Source of the DNA: Streptomyces albus subsp. albus
GTDB taxonomy: Bacteria > Actinomycetota > Actinomycetes > Streptomycetales > Streptomycetaceae
NCBI RefSeq assembly: GCF_000725885.1
Contig: NZ_JODR01000017.1
Span: forward strand, 62,001-126,000
Length of the DNA: 64,000 bases
Direction of reading: 5' to 3'
In this document: in pieces, positions 42,544 to 53,629 of the stretch
Layout: each line of letters begins with the position of its first letter
How positions within the stretch are numbered: the stretch's first letter is position 1
The notes under the pieces: generated by a model
Seen by the model: only the letters and a program-made list of their open reading frames with translations
Databases searched by the model: none
Told to the model about the DNA's origin: nothing
Translations under genes and position numbers: made by a program

Positions 42544-43137
42544 ATGCACCGGGCACTGATCGTCGTGGACGTCCAGAACGACTTCTGCGAGGGCGGCAGT
42601 CTCGCCGTCGCGGGCGGCGCGGACGTCGCCGCCGCCATCACCGACCTGGTCGGGGACGCCTCCGCCGGCTACCGCCACGTCGTCGCCACCCGCGACACGC
42701 ACATCGACCCGGGGGAGCACTTCTCCGACACCCCCGACTTCGTCCGCTCCTGGCCGCCGCACTGCGTGGCCGGCACCGAGGGCGTGGGCTTCCACCCCAA
42801 CTTCAGCCCCGCCGTCGCCTCCGGCTCCATCGAGGCGGTCTTCGACAAGGGCGCGCACACGGCCGCCTACAGCGGCTTCGAGGGCGTCGACGAGAACGGG
42901 GTCGGTCTCGCCGACTGGCTGCGGGCCAAGGACGTCACCGAGGTCGACGTCGTCGGCATCGCCACCGACCACTGTGTGCGCGAGACGGCACTGGACGCCG
43001 CCCGCGAGGGCTTCCGCACCCAGGTGCTCCTCGACCTGACGGCCGGCGTCGCCCCGAAGACGGTGGAGCGGGCCCTGGAGGAGCTGCGCGAGGCGGGCGT
43101 GCACCTCAGCGGCAAACCGGTGGTCGCCTCCGCGTAG
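42544..43137 (+). CDS. pncA: Nicotinamidase
   Basis: 197 aa, isochorismatase fold. Catalytic Asp in LIVVDVQNDFCEGGSL, Lys in AVFDKGAHTAAYSGF, and Cys in GIATDHCVRETALDA; metal ligands are in DTHIDPGEHF. It hydrolyses nicotinamide to nicotinate, feeding PncB. The 216-bp gap after pncB contains a possible promoter (TAGTCT near 42413). Confidence 0.95.
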   Translation: MHRALIVVDVQNDFCEGGSLAVAGGADVAAAITDLVGDASAGYRHVVATRDTHIDPGEHFSDTPDFVRSWPPHCVAGTEGVGFHPNFSPAVASGSIEAVFDKGAHTAAYSGFEGVDENGVGLADWLRAKDVTEVDVVGIATDHCVRETALDAAREGFRTQVLLDLTAGVAPKTVERALEELREAGVHLSGKPVVASA

Positions 43138-43142
43138 GAGGA

Positions 43143-43168
43143 ACCGAGGACGCGGCCTGCGCGCAGGC
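43143..43168 (+). repeat. 26-bp repeat copy 1 with palindromic core
   Basis: ACCGAGGACGCGGCCTGCGC continued by GCAGGC; the core GCCTGCGCGCAGGC is self-complementary. It lies directly behind pncA and may help terminate it. A second copy lies 91 bp on. Confidence 0.75.
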
Positions 43169-43233
43169 ACCATGACGCTGCCTCCATGCGGGAGGCACAC
43201 GGGGGAGGCACCAGCACGCAGCCGCCGCGCGGG

Positions 43234-43259
43234 ACCGAGGACACGGCCTGCGCGCAGGC
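43234..43259 (+). repeat. 26-bp repeat copy 2
   Basis: Identical to copy 1 at 25 of 26 positions (GACACGG for GACGCGG), with the same palindromic core. The rest of the gap (43169-43418) holds no gene. Confidence 0.75.
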
Positions 43260-43418
43260 GGCGCCGAGGACGAGCGGCCTCCGCAGGGGACGAACGCACC
43301 ACGGCGTGCCGTCTCAGCGGAGGAGGGCGGACGCACGCGGTCCCGTGGGGCCGTCACGGGGTGTGCCGTGGCGGGCCCACGGGACCGCGCCGTTCCAGGG
43401 GCACCGCGCGCCCGGGGC

Positions 43419-43883
43419 TCAGGCCGGGGTGGCCCTCAGCAGGGCGGCGATGGGGCGCCAGGAGCTGTGTGCGTCGTCGGGCACCGTGCGCCAGACCAGG
43501 CCCTCGGGGTGGTGCAGCACCGCCGTCACCTCGTCGGCCGTGGGCGGCTCCGCGTTCCCGCGCAGGTAGACGGCGCGCAGGCCGAGGTTGCGCAGCCGGG
43601 TCAAGGCGCGGGCCCGGTTCCCGGCGTGCACCAGCACTCTGACCCGGCGCTCCTCGCCGGGTCTGCGTGCGGTCGCCTCACGCACCGTATGCGGTTCGTC
43701 GGCGAACGCCGACCAGCGGCGGGCGGCCGGCAGCAGTCCGCCACGGCGGGCTGGGCCGCCGCTGCCCCGGTCCCGCGGGGCCGCGGCCCCGGTCGCCGCG
43801 GCGTTCGGATCGCGCGGCACCGGAAGTGTCAGCGCGACGATCACGCTGCCGTCGGGCAGCCTGACGAATCCGCCAACTGACAT
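43419..43883 (-). CDS. Hypothetical protein
   Basis: 154 aa from ATG at 43883, nine bases after GGGGGAG. It begins MSVGGFVRLPDGSVIVALTL with PVPRD, then a variable Ala/Arg/Gly section, and ends with RVRVLVHAGNRARALTRLRN and WRTVPDDAHSSWRPIAALL. No membrane segment, signal or known domain is visible. Possibly a small regulatory protein; I do not recognise it. Confidence 0.65.
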   Translation of the reverse strand: MSVGGFVRLPDGSVIVALTLPVPRDPNAAATGAAAPRDRGSGGPARRGGLLPAARRWSAFADEPHTVREATARRPGEERRVRVLVHAGNRARALTRLRNLGLRAVYLRGNAEPPTADEVTAVLHHPEGLVWRTVPDDAHSSWRPIAALLRATPA

Positions 43884-44586
43884 GATCACCATCTCCCCCG
43901 TGAGACTCGTTCGGGTGGGTCGTGCGGGACCGCCGAGGAGGCGGTCCCACGTGGCATCTAAACGCGATCGAGCGCCGATCGCCAGGGGGTAACGGATGAT
44001 CATGTTTTGACCTGCAACGATGCAAACAAATTCATTCCTGGGTTGCACGCTCGTCGATCACCAGTTCCCGCACCCTGCGTCATCGACCTTCACCTTCTCT
44101 TCACACTGGGTGATTACCGGGACGGTATGCCCCTTTTCTACGGATTGGCGCCTTTTACCAGCGGTGGTTGAACCCCGGACCACCACCCGCCCCGCCATTG
44201 GTCCGGACCGCTGGCGCTCGCCACCCCGGACCACCCGAACCACCGAAACGGAAGAGTCGACTCCTCGTCAGATCGCGGCTGCGAACATCCGCGAAGGGCG
44301 TTGCCGCCTGCTGTGCACCACCCCGCGCGCGGCCGGCGGCGCCGCGTCCCGCACCCGTCGCACAACAGCCCCCGCCCGTCCGCCAGTTGGGACGCGGCGG
44401 AACCCGTGCGTCCGTGCGCCCCCCGTGCAACAGGGGCGTGGGTCACCTCACGCTTGGGCCGCTTTCCGCCAGGGCATTCCGGACCGTAGAGTCGTTCGAC
44501 GGGGCCCCTCGCACCGGGGCAACCGCCAGCGCGCAACGACCCGTTCACGTCCACACCGTTCCCACACCCCCGAGGACGGATCCGCC
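43884..44586. other. 703-bp intergenic region, relatively AT-rich
   Basis: From 43990 to 44160 the base composition is well below the genome average in GC (GATCATGTTTTGACC, AAACAAATTCATTCC), as in strong developmental promoters or foreign DNA. A possible promoter for the next gene lies near 44480-44500 (GGACCGTAGAGT). No RNA fold or gene is convincing. Confidence 0.45.
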
Positions 44587-44904
44587 ATGCCGCGTCCGAG
44601 CCCCGCCCAACTCGCCTACGGTTCGGTCACCGTCGTCTGCTCCACGCTCGCCATGCTGCTGCTGTCCCAGACCCGTTCCGGCGGTTGGATCGTCGTGATC
44701 GTCTGCACGGCGCTCGCGCTCGGCCTGTTCGTGGCCGTCACCGCCCCCACGGCGCACGCGAACCTCCGGCGGCGCAGGGCCGCAGGCACCGCCGCCCGGG
44801 CCGCAAGCGGGGCGGCGAGCCCCTCCCCCGCCCGGGCCGAGGCCCTCCCCCGGCACACCGCCGCCCCGTCGGCGACCCCCGCGGGCATGGCGTCCCGCCG
44901 CTGA
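44587..44904 (+). CDS. Small membrane protein, unknown function
   Basis: 105 aa. Two membrane helices (AYGSVTVVCSTLAMLLLSQT and WIVVIVCTALALGLFVAVTA) with a short loop, then a basic, Ala-rich tail ending MASRR. No family recognised; such two-helix proteins are common near actinomycete sporulation genes. Codon bias supports it as a real gene. Confidence 0.65.
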   Translation: MPRPSPAQLAYGSVTVVCSTLAMLLLSQTRSGGWIVVIVCTALALGLFVAVTAPTAHANLRRRRAAGTAARAASGAASPSPARAEALPRHTAAPSATPAGMASRR

Positions 44905-44965
44905 GAGCCACCGTTCAGGCTTTCGGCCGGGCCGCCGGACAAGCGGCCGGACGAACATCGCCCGG

Positions 44966-45688
44966 TCAGTCCGCGGCGACCACCACCGTGCGGGCCGCCT
45001 TGTCGTGCACGCACTGCTGGTACGGCTTGTCCCAGGTGCAGAACAGCACGTTCACCAGCCAGAAGAGCGAACCGATGCACGGCACGAGCGGGGGGATCTG
45101 GTAGACGGCGGCCCGCAGCCAGCCGGGTGAGCCCGCCGGGACGGCACCGTTCTGGAGCATCGCCACCCGGATGCGCATCAGTTTCTTGCCGACCGTCTGC
45201 CCCGACGTGGTCAGCATCAGCCCCTCGTAGACGAGATAGACAAGCGTGTACGCCAACTGCGGCCAGTAGCCGACGCTGTTGTAACCGGCGGCCCGGTCGC
45301 CGTAGTCGAAGCCGCCCTCCACCAGTCCGGTGATGACACCCACCGGGATGCCGATCAGCAGCGCGTCGATGATCCGGGCCAGCAGGCGTTTGCCGCGCGA
45401 CGCCAGCGGCGGCATCCCCGCCAGCGGATCGGTCGCTCCCGCCGCCCCGCCGTACGGGTTGTCGTACGGGCTCCCGTAACCCCCTCCGCCCGGCCCGCCG
45501 CCGTAACCACCGCCCCCCGGAGGCGGTGGCGGACTGCCGTACGGCGCACCCGAGCCGCCAGGAGGCGGCGGCGGACTCCCGTACGGCTCGCCGGGGCCGC
45601 CCGGAGGCGGCTGCTCCCCCCGTGGCGGCGGCTGTCCCGGCTGCTGCGGCTTCCGGAACGGGTCGTTCTCCGGCTGCTCCGTGCTCAT
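44966..45688 (-). CDS. RDD family membrane protein with Gly/Pro-rich N-terminus
   Basis: 240 aa from ATG at 45688 (MSTEQPENDPF). Residues 10-95 are Pro/Gly/Tyr repeats (PPPPPGGSGAPYGS-like). The RDD domain follows: SRGKRLLARIIDALLIG (Arg, Asp), a TSGQTVGKKLMRIRV loop with the conserved GxTxGKxL pattern, and the terminal WDKPYQQCVHDKAARTVVV. RDD proteins are polytopic and some act in ion transport. The next gene upstream is a larger RDD paralogue. Confidence 0.9.
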   Translation of the reverse strand: MSTEQPENDPFRKPQQPGQPPPRGEQPPPGGPGEPYGSPPPPPGGSGAPYGSPPPPPGGGGYGGGPGGGGYGSPYDNPYGGAAGATDPLAGMPPLASRGKRLLARIIDALLIGIPVGVITGLVEGGFDYGDRAAGYNSVGYWPQLAYTLVYLVYEGLMLTTSGQTVGKKLMRIRVAMLQNGAVPAGSPGWLRAAVYQIPPLVPCIGSLFWLVNVLFCTWDKPYQQCVHDKAARTVVVAAD

Positions 45689-45770
45689 GGCCCGAGTGCA
45701 CAGCGCCCGCGCGTCCGCCGCATCCGCAGGCGGGCCGTTCGGGGGAGCGCCGCACACCCGGGCCGACGGG

Positions 45771-47798
45771 CTACAACCGCAGTTCGCCGGCGTCCGGGCC
45801 GCCCTTGGCCACGAACGTTCCCGCCACCTTGTCGTGCCAGCACTGCCGCCACGGGCGGTCGACGAAGCACCACAGCAGATTGACGACGCCGACCACCAGT
45901 ACGCCCAGCACCCCGTAGACCAGCCAGCGCAGCAGGGACTTGGTGAAGGCGGGCTTCTCGTGGCCCTCGATGTTGACCACCGAGACGCCGAACAGCTTCT
46001 TGCCCAGCGTGCGGCCCCAACGGGCCGTCGGCCACACCTCGTAGAGCAGCCCGAACACCAGCAGGACGCCCAGCACCAGCGCCAGATAGCCGCCCGTCGT
46101 GCCGTCGATCAGCCACACCCGCTGGGTGACGCCCGCCTGTTCGACGGCGTCCACCTTGGCCTCGATGTGGTCGACCGTCTTGCCGACGAACGGCACCGCG
46201 GCGCCCGCGCCCACCGCCAGGGTGAGCACCAGATCGACCAGCCGCGCGCCGAACCGCCTGCCCAGTCCCGCCGGGCGTGCCTCCCGCGCCGCGACCCGGG
46301 CGAACGGGTCGTCCACAGGGGGCCGCCACGGCGTCACGGCGTCGGGACCGCCCGACTGCGGCGCCGCGGGCAGGCCCGCCGCGGGCGGCTGCGACCAGGA
46401 GGGCGCGGCGGCGCCCTGCGCCTCACCGGCCGGGGCCGGCCCGCCCGCCACGGGAGCCGGCACGGCGGCGGCCGGGGCGGCGGCACCGGCGGCCGGGGCG
46501 GCGGCACCGGCGGCCGGGGCGGCGGCCGACGCGGCGGAGGGGACGGCGGACGGAGCGGCAGCCGGTACGGCGCCGGCCGCCCGGTCCGCCACGCCCGGCG
46601 CGGCTGCCTCGTGCACTCCTGGGGCGCCGCCGAACGGCACGGTCCCGCCCGCGGCGGCCGGCCCCGGCTGTCCCGGCACCCCGGCGCCCGGTCCGTCACC
46701 GGAGGCACCGGTCCGCGGGCCCGGCGCGGGTACGCCTTCGGCCTCGGGCTGCCGCGCCGGTGCCCCCGCCTCGGGACTGCGGCCGGCCGACGCGTCGGGC
46801 GCGGCCCCCGATCCGGCGGGCCTGCCCGGCACCCACGGCGCCGGCTGCGCGGCCCGGCCCGGTGTCCCCGCTTCGGCGCCGGGTCCGGTCCGCACCGTCA
46901 CCGCGCCGCCGCGGTCGCCCGCCGGGTGCTGTCCTGATCCGGGCGGGCCCTGCGCGGGCACGGCCGGCTCGTCCGGCCCGGCGGCCTGCGCTGCCGGCCC
47001 GCCGGCGGCCTGACCCGTACGGACCTGGGGGCGCCCCGGCGAGGCCGGACCGGCCTGCGCGGCGGGCTCCGGACGGGCGAACCGTCCCTGCTCCGGTCCC
47101 GGGGTGCCGGCCCCGGCCGGTGCGGTGGCCGCCGCGCCCGGCTCCCGGCTCGGCGCGGGCGGCTGCCGGTCCCCGGTGTCCTGGCCGGTGCCCGCGGGCC
47201 GGGGGTCGCCCTGTGCGGCACCGACGGCGTGCGGCTGGGCGGGGACCGTCTTGATGCTGTCCGGCCGGTCCGGGCCCGCCTGTCCCGGCACCGGCCCGGC
47301 CTGTGCCTCCGCGCTCCCGGCGTGCGGGGCGCCGGAACGGCGCAGGCCGACCGTGTGCTCCCGGCCGCCCTGGGCCGCCGGGGGTTCGGCAGTGGCCGCA
47401 CCGCGCCCGTCCGGGCCGCCGGCGGGTGCGGCACCGCCCCAGCCGCCGCGCGGGTCGGCGGCGGCCGGCGGGCCGAAGCCCTGCCTGCGGGGTTCCGTCC
47501 CGCTGTCGCTCTCCTCGTCGAGGAAGACCGGACCGGTCTCCTCGGACGCCGGCCGGCGGGGTGCGACGGGCGGGCCCGCCGGTCCGTCCTGCCGGGGTGC
47601 CGGAGGCGGCGCGGGCGCGGCGGCCGGCGAGGAGGCCACCGGGGGCGGTGCGGGCATGGGCTCGCCCTCGCGCGGTTCGGGACGGCTGGTGCCCGGAACC
47701 CAGGACGAACCGTTCCAGTAGCGGATGTACCCGGGGATGGACGGATCCGGGTAGTACCCCGCACGGGGTACCTCACCATGAGTACCGGAGGGCCCCAC
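45771..47798 (-). CDS. DUF2510-RDD membrane protein with a very long Pro/Ala/Gly linker
   Basis: 675 aa from GTG at 47798 (GAGGGGAG nine bases before); TTG at 47807 is an alternative. Residues about 12-40 are a DUF2510 domain (AGYYPDPSIPGYIRYWNGSS). About 460 residues of Pro/Ala/Gly linker follow, including tandem PAAGAAA units. The RDD domain occupies the last about 170 residues (GLGRRFGARLVDLVLTLAVG, WGRTLGKKLFGVSVVNIEGH, WRQCWHDKVAGTFVAKGG). It shares the QCxHDK motif with its neighbour, so the two arose by duplication. Confidence 0.9.
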   Translation of the reverse strand: MGPSGTHGEVPRAGYYPDPSIPGYIRYWNGSSWVPGTSRPEPREGEPMPAPPPVASSPAAAPAPPPAPRQDGPAGPPVAPRRPASEETGPVFLDEESDSGTEPRRQGFGPPAAADPRGGWGGAAPAGGPDGRGAATAEPPAAQGGREHTVGLRRSGAPHAGSAEAQAGPVPGQAGPDRPDSIKTVPAQPHAVGAAQGDPRPAGTGQDTGDRQPPAPSREPGAAATAPAGAGTPGPEQGRFARPEPAAQAGPASPGRPQVRTGQAAGGPAAQAAGPDEPAVPAQGPPGSGQHPAGDRGGAVTVRTGPGAEAGTPGRAAQPAPWVPGRPAGSGAAPDASAGRSPEAGAPARQPEAEGVPAPGPRTGASGDGPGAGVPGQPGPAAAGGTVPFGGAPGVHEAAAPGVADRAAGAVPAAAPSAVPSAASAAAPAAGAAAPAAGAAAPAAAVPAPVAGGPAPAGEAQGAAAPSWSQPPAAGLPAAPQSGGPDAVTPWRPPVDDPFARVAAREARPAGLGRRFGARLVDLVLTLAVGAGAAVPFVGKTVDHIEAKVDAVEQAGVTQRVWLIDGTTGGYLALVLGVLLVFGLLYEVWPTARWGRTLGKKLFGVSVVNIEGHEKPAFTKSLLRWLVYGVLGVLVVGVVNLLWCFVDRPWRQCWHDKVAGTFVAKGGPDAGELRL

Positions 47799-48153
47799 TG
47801 CCTCCAACTCCCCTCACGTACGACACACATGACCGGTGTGCGGCGGGCGCCGTGTGGCGGGCCGCCGCCGGCGGGGTGGCGGGAACCTCCGCCAGTCCAA
47901 GGAGGACAGTAACGAAGATGACCGCGCCGTAAGGAGACAGACGGGTGGGAAGTCCGCCTTCGAGCGATCCGGCGGCGGTGCGCGGACCCGCTCCGGCCCT
48001 CCGGTGCCGCGCTGCCGCCGGGCGTGTCGGGCGCGTCGGGAATCCGCCGGAAAAATTCCGCGAACCCGTGTAACGAACCGCGTGCTGCGGCCTCTAACGT
48101 GTGCGGGCCTCTCGCAGCGGCCCGCACCGCGACAGAGGGAAAGGGCGCAGGGT
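47799..48153. other. Divergent intergenic region between RDD and ssgG genes
   Basis: 355 bp. It should contain both promoters. The stretch 48040-48110 is the most AT-rich part and likely carries the ssgG promoter. No gene seen. Confidence 0.45.
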
Positions 48154-48564
48154 ATGCACACCGTCGTCGAACGCGAACTGGAGATGAGGCTCGTCCTTGC
48201 ACCTGAGCACAGCGTGGCCGTACCGGCCCGGCTCAGCTACCGCACGGACGACCCGTACGCCGTGCACGTGACCTTCCACATCACCTCCGAGACCCCCGTC
48301 CACTGGACGTTCGCCCGGGAGTTGCTGATGGAAGGGGTGACACAGCCGTGCGGGGACGGCGATGTGCGGGTGTGGCCGACGCGCGTCGGGACGCGGAAGG
48401 TCGTGTGCATGGCGCTCAGTTCGCCCCATGGGGACGCGCTGCTGGAGGCCGACTCGCCGCTGCTGACGGCGTGGCTCGACCGCACACTTCGGGTGGTGCC
48501 ACCGGGCGAGGAGGCGGAGGCGATGAGTCTGGACGCGCAGTTGAGCGCGCTGCTTCAGCAGTGA
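48154..48564 (+). CDS. ssgG: SsgA-like sporulation/cell-division protein (SsgG type)
   Basis: 136 aa. SALP family: LEMRLVLAPEHSVAVPARLS, YRTDDPYAVHVTFHITSETP, VHWTFARELLMEG, and VWPTRVGTRKVVCMALSSP. These actinomycete proteins place FtsZ and peptidoglycan enzymes during sporulation septation; SsgG helps correct septum placement. The assignment to SsgG, and not another SALP, rests on remembered gene order (ssgG just upstream of an FAD oxidase and hppD) and is less certain than the family. Confidence 0.9.
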   Translation: MHTVVERELEMRLVLAPEHSVAVPARLSYRTDDPYAVHVTFHITSETPVHWTFARELLMEGVTQPCGDGDVRVWPTRVGTRKVVCMALSSPHGDALLEADSPLLTAWLDRTLRVVPPGEEAEAMSLDAQLSALLQQ

Positions 48565-48726
48565 CCGTCCTGGGCACCGGCACCCGGGCGGCTCCGATTC
48601 CCCTCGTTCGGGTGACCGGTCAGGCGGCCGGTACGGCGCTGCTCTCCCGGGCGAACACGGCGGCGGTGTGGACGGCGCGGCCGGAGCGCCGCCCACCGGG
48701 AGCGAGCCGCCCGGCGGCGGCCCGGA

Positions 48727-48761
48727 CCCCGGCGGACGGCGGGCCCCGCCGTCCGCCGGGG
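48727..48761. terminator. Bidirectional terminator between ssgG and the FAD dehydrogenase
   Basis: A perfect 16-bp inverted repeat CCCCGGCGGACGGCGG with its complement and a 3-base loop, between convergent genes. Confidence 0.85.
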
Positions 48762-48800
48762 CGGAGACCGTCCGTCCGGCGGGCGCGCAGGGCCGTTCCC

Positions 48801-50168
48801 TCAGAAGACCTTGCCGGGGTTGAGGATGCCGTGCGGGTCGAAGACCTGCTTGATGCCGCGGTGCAACTCCAGGCTCACGGGGCCCAGTTCCTCGGCCAGC
48901 CAGCTCTTCTTGAGCAGCCCCACACCGTGCTCGCCGGTGATGGTGCCGCCCAGTTCGAGTCCCAGTTTCATGATCTCGTCGAAGGAGAGCCGTGCCCGGC
49001 GGGCCTCGTCCTCGTCGGAGGGGTCGAAGCAGACGGTCGGATGGGTGTTGCCGTCGCCCGCGTGCGCACACACCCCGATGGTCAGCCCGTGCCGTTCCGC
49101 GATCTGCGCCGTCCCCTTGAGCAGCTCGGCCAGCCGGGTGCGCGGCACGCACACGTCGTCGATCATCGAGGTGCCCTTGACCGCCTCCAGCGCGGTCAGC
49201 GCCGTCCGCCGCGCCGCGAGCAGCATCTCGGACTCGGCGGCGTCCTCGGCGGGCACCACCTGGGAGGCGCCCGCCGCCGTGCACAGTTCGCCGACGGCCT
49301 CCAGGTGCGGGCCGGGGTCGGGCGTGTCGAAGGCCGCCAGCAGCAGGGCCTCCGTCGTCTCGGGCAGCCCCATCTTCGTCATGTCGTTGACGGCGCGCAG
49401 CGTGGTGCGGTCCATCAGTTCCAGCAGAGAGGGGGTGTGTCCCGCCGCCATGATGCGGCAGACGGCGTCGCAGGCCGCGTCGGCGGAGGGGAACTCGGCG
49501 GCGAGCGCCAGTTGCCGGGGCGGCGCGGTCTTCAGCGCGAGGGTGGCCCGCACGACGATGCCCAGACTGCCCTCGGAGCCGACGATCAGCCGGGTGAGGT
49601 CGTAGCCGGCCACACCCTTGGCGGTGCGCCGGCCGGTGGTCAGCAAACGGCCGTCCGCGAGCACCACGTCGAGGCCCAGCACGTACTCGGCGGTCACGCC
49701 GTACTTCACACAGCACAGTCCGCCCGAGGCGGTGCCGATGTTCCCGCCGATGGTGCACATCTCCCAACTGGAGGGATCCGGCGGGTAGAAGAGTCCGTGT
49801 TCGGCCACGGCCCGGGACAGCGTGGCGTTGACGACGCCCGGTTCGACCACCGCGATCCGGTCGACGGGGTCGATGTGGAGGATGCGGTCCATCCGCACGA
49901 GGGAGAGCACCACGCACCCCTCGGTGGCGTTCGCCGCGCCGGACAGCCCGGTGCGGGCGCCCTGCGGGACCACGGGGACCCGCAGGGCGTTCGCGGTGCG
50001 CATGACGTGCTGGACCTGTTCGACGGTGCGCGGCAGGACGACGACCGCGGGGGCGCCGGCGGGGCAGAAGCCGGCCATGTCGTTGGCGTACGACCGGACG
50101 ACATCGGGGTCGGTCAGCACCGCTTCGGCGGGCAGCCCCGCGGCCAGCCGTTCGATCAGCTCGCTCAT
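48801..50168 (-). CDS. FAD-linked 2-hydroxyacid dehydrogenase (GlcD/DLD type)
   Basis: 455 aa. The FAD-binding PCMH-type domain spans residues about 35-215 (VVVLPRTVEQVQHVMRTANA, RTGLSGAANATEGCVVLSL, MCTIGGNIGTASGGLCCVKY). The C-terminal domain contains VCAHAGDGNTHPTVCFDPSD and TGEHGVGLLKKSWL, ending FDPHGILNPGKVF. It oxidises glycolate, D-lactate or a related acid with FAD. It lies 57 bp downstream of hppD on the same strand and may be co-transcribed. Confidence 0.93.
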   Translation of the reverse strand: MSELIERLAAGLPAEAVLTDPDVVRSYANDMAGFCPAGAPAVVVLPRTVEQVQHVMRTANALRVPVVPQGARTGLSGAANATEGCVVLSLVRMDRILHIDPVDRIAVVEPGVVNATLSRAVAEHGLFYPPDPSSWEMCTIGGNIGTASGGLCCVKYGVTAEYVLGLDVVLADGRLLTTGRRTAKGVAGYDLTRLIVGSEGSLGIVVRATLALKTAPPRQLALAAEFPSADAACDAVCRIMAAGHTPSLLELMDRTTLRAVNDMTKMGLPETTEALLLAAFDTPDPGPHLEAVGELCTAAGASQVVPAEDAAESEMLLAARRTALTALEAVKGTSMIDDVCVPRTRLAELLKGTAQIAERHGLTIGVCAHAGDGNTHPTVCFDPSDEDEARRARLSFDEIMKLGLELGGTITGEHGVGLLKKSWLAEELGPVSLELHRGIKQVFDPHGILNPGKVF

Positions 50169-50225
50169 GGCCCCCAGCCTGTCAGGGGCCCGCGCACCGC
50201 ACCAGGGTCCGGGCGCGGGGAGCGG

Positions 50226-52035
<1,810 letters not shown>

Positions 52036-52158
52036 CGGGCGCGCACGGTTGCGGGCGACGGCCCGCTGTGGCACGCACCGCCGGGAGCGGCGGCCCACTG
52101 CGGCGGCGCCCGCTCCGGCCGCTGGTGACCTCGCCCCCAGCCGCCGACGCCCCGCCCT

Positions 52159-52998
52159 CTAGCAGCCGGGGACCTCGCCGCCCGTGCGGATCTCCTTCAG
52201 CGCGTCCAGCGCGCCCTTGAGCGTGCCGACCGGAACCAGCCGCAGCCCCTTGGGCGTCAGCGAGCCGGCCTCACCGCACTGCGAGCGGGGGATCAGGAAG
52301 TAGCGGGCCCCGTCCCGGCGGGCCGCCTGCATCTTCAACGGCACCCCGCCCACCGCGCCGACCTCGCCCTTGGCGTCGATCGTGCCGGTGCCCGCGACGG
52401 TACGGCCCCCGGTGAGCCCACCCGGGCCCGCGCCGTTGCCGTCCAGTTTGTCGACGATGCCCAGCGCGAAGAACAGTCCGGCGCTCGGACCGCCCACATC
52501 CCCCAGCCGCAGTTTGACGTGCACGTCCTTCGGCGACCTGTGCACCTGGCGCAGCGCAGCGGTGACGGCCGCCCGCTGCGAGTCCTTCATCTCCTTGTCG
52601 ATGCGCCGCTCGGCGTCCTCCGTGTCGCCGCCGCCCGGGTAGACCGCGTCGCGGGGCATCACGGCCCGGTCGTCACGGAACCAGGCCCGCACCACGTCCG
52701 GCAGCCGCACCTTCGCGTCGGGCAGCGTCGCCGCGATGGTCACCGACAACAGCCGCCCCTTGTCGGCGGCCTTCCCCGTGGCACCTTCGGCGCCCTCGAC
52801 GGAGATCACCGGCTTGCCGCCGTGCTTGCCGAGCACGTTCGCGGTCTCGCCGGGCTGGGTGAGCGAGAACGGCAACGGGACGAACACCGCCACCACGAGC
52901 AGCAGGACGACGGGCAGGGCGCAGAGCGCCAGCGTGCCGCCACGGGTGAGACGCGGGCTGCCGGGCCGGGCGGGCCGGGTACTGCTGGATTCGGACAC
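52159..52998 (-). CDS. Lon-like (S16 family) serine protease, membrane-anchored
   Basis: 279 aa. One N-terminal membrane helix (LALCALPVVLLLVVAVFVPL) ends in PFSLTQPGETANVLG. The S16 proteolytic domain contains the catalytic Ser in GDVGGPSAGLFFALG (about 169) and the Lys in VGGVPLKMQAARRDG (about 222). It lacks the ATPase of Lon and a clear PDZ domain, resembling the YlbL type. It acts outside the membrane. It is single, convergent with the Lrp gene. Confidence 0.88.
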   Translation of the reverse strand: MSESSSTRPARPGSPRLTRGGTLALCALPVVLLLVVAVFVPLPFSLTQPGETANVLGKHGGKPVISVEGAEGATGKAADKGRLLSVTIAATLPDAKVRLPDVVRAWFRDDRAVMPRDAVYPGGGDTEDAERRIDKEMKDSQRAAVTAALRQVHRSPKDVHVKLRLGDVGGPSAGLFFALGIVDKLDGNGAGPGGLTGGRTVAGTGTIDAKGEVGAVGGVPLKMQAARRDGARYFLIPRSQCGEAGSLTPKGLRLVPVGTLKGALDALKEIRTGGEVPGC

Positions 52999-53629
52999 CC
53001 CCGCAATCTACCGACTGCGAGCGGCCCGGCCCGCATCCCCCCGCACCGCCCGCGGCCCGCCCGCCGGACACCCCGCGACGATCTACCGGACGCACGCCCG
53101 AGCGGGGCGACCGAGCGGGAGGGCGGGGGCGCCATGACCGAGCAGGCGCGCGGGCGGCGCGAACCAGGGGCGCGCAACCGAGCGCAGGCGCGGGGCGCGA
53201 GGCCGACCAGGCACGAGGCCCGAGACCGGCAGGGCGCGGGGGCCCACATTCAACACCCACGGAACCCACCACCGGCAAGGCGCGGAACCCACCACCGGGC
53301 AGCCACGGAGCCCAGCCCCGACAAGGCACGCGCTCGAACGCGAGCAGGCGCACAAGCGGCAGCGCACCAGCTGACGACCAGTTGCAGCGCGCACGGCCGC
53401 ACAAGCGCGTGAGCGGCGGAACGTGAGCGGCGGAAGGGGCGGAGGGCAGGGAGCCCACCCCCGGCGAAGCACGAGCGCGAGCACGAACGGCGAGCGCACC
53501 AGCGGACGAACAGACGCAGGACGCAAGCCCGAGCAGGCGCCGAGCGCAAGCCCGCACAAACGCGCGCGGCGGTGGGGCCGAACGGCGAGGCGCCCCGAGG
53601 AGCCGGACGGGGGCCCCGTGGGGCCAGAA
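52999..53629. repeat. Low-complexity GC-rich intergenic region with short degenerate repeats
   Basis: 631 bp between the Lon-like protease and hppR. It is made of recurring short motifs, for example CGAGCAGGCGC (near 53135, 53340 and 53533), GCGCGGAACCCACCACCGG and its relatives near 53260-53300, and GTGAGCGGCGGAA repeated at 53409 and 53425. All frames are open on one strand or another, but none shows domain-like sequence. It resembles the region at 2200-2720. Confidence 0.55.

Noticed and set aside
44020..44586. N-terminal extension of the small membrane protein gene
   Set aside because: The extra 189 codons are Arg/Pro-rich with a low-GC start, typical of non-coding sequence.
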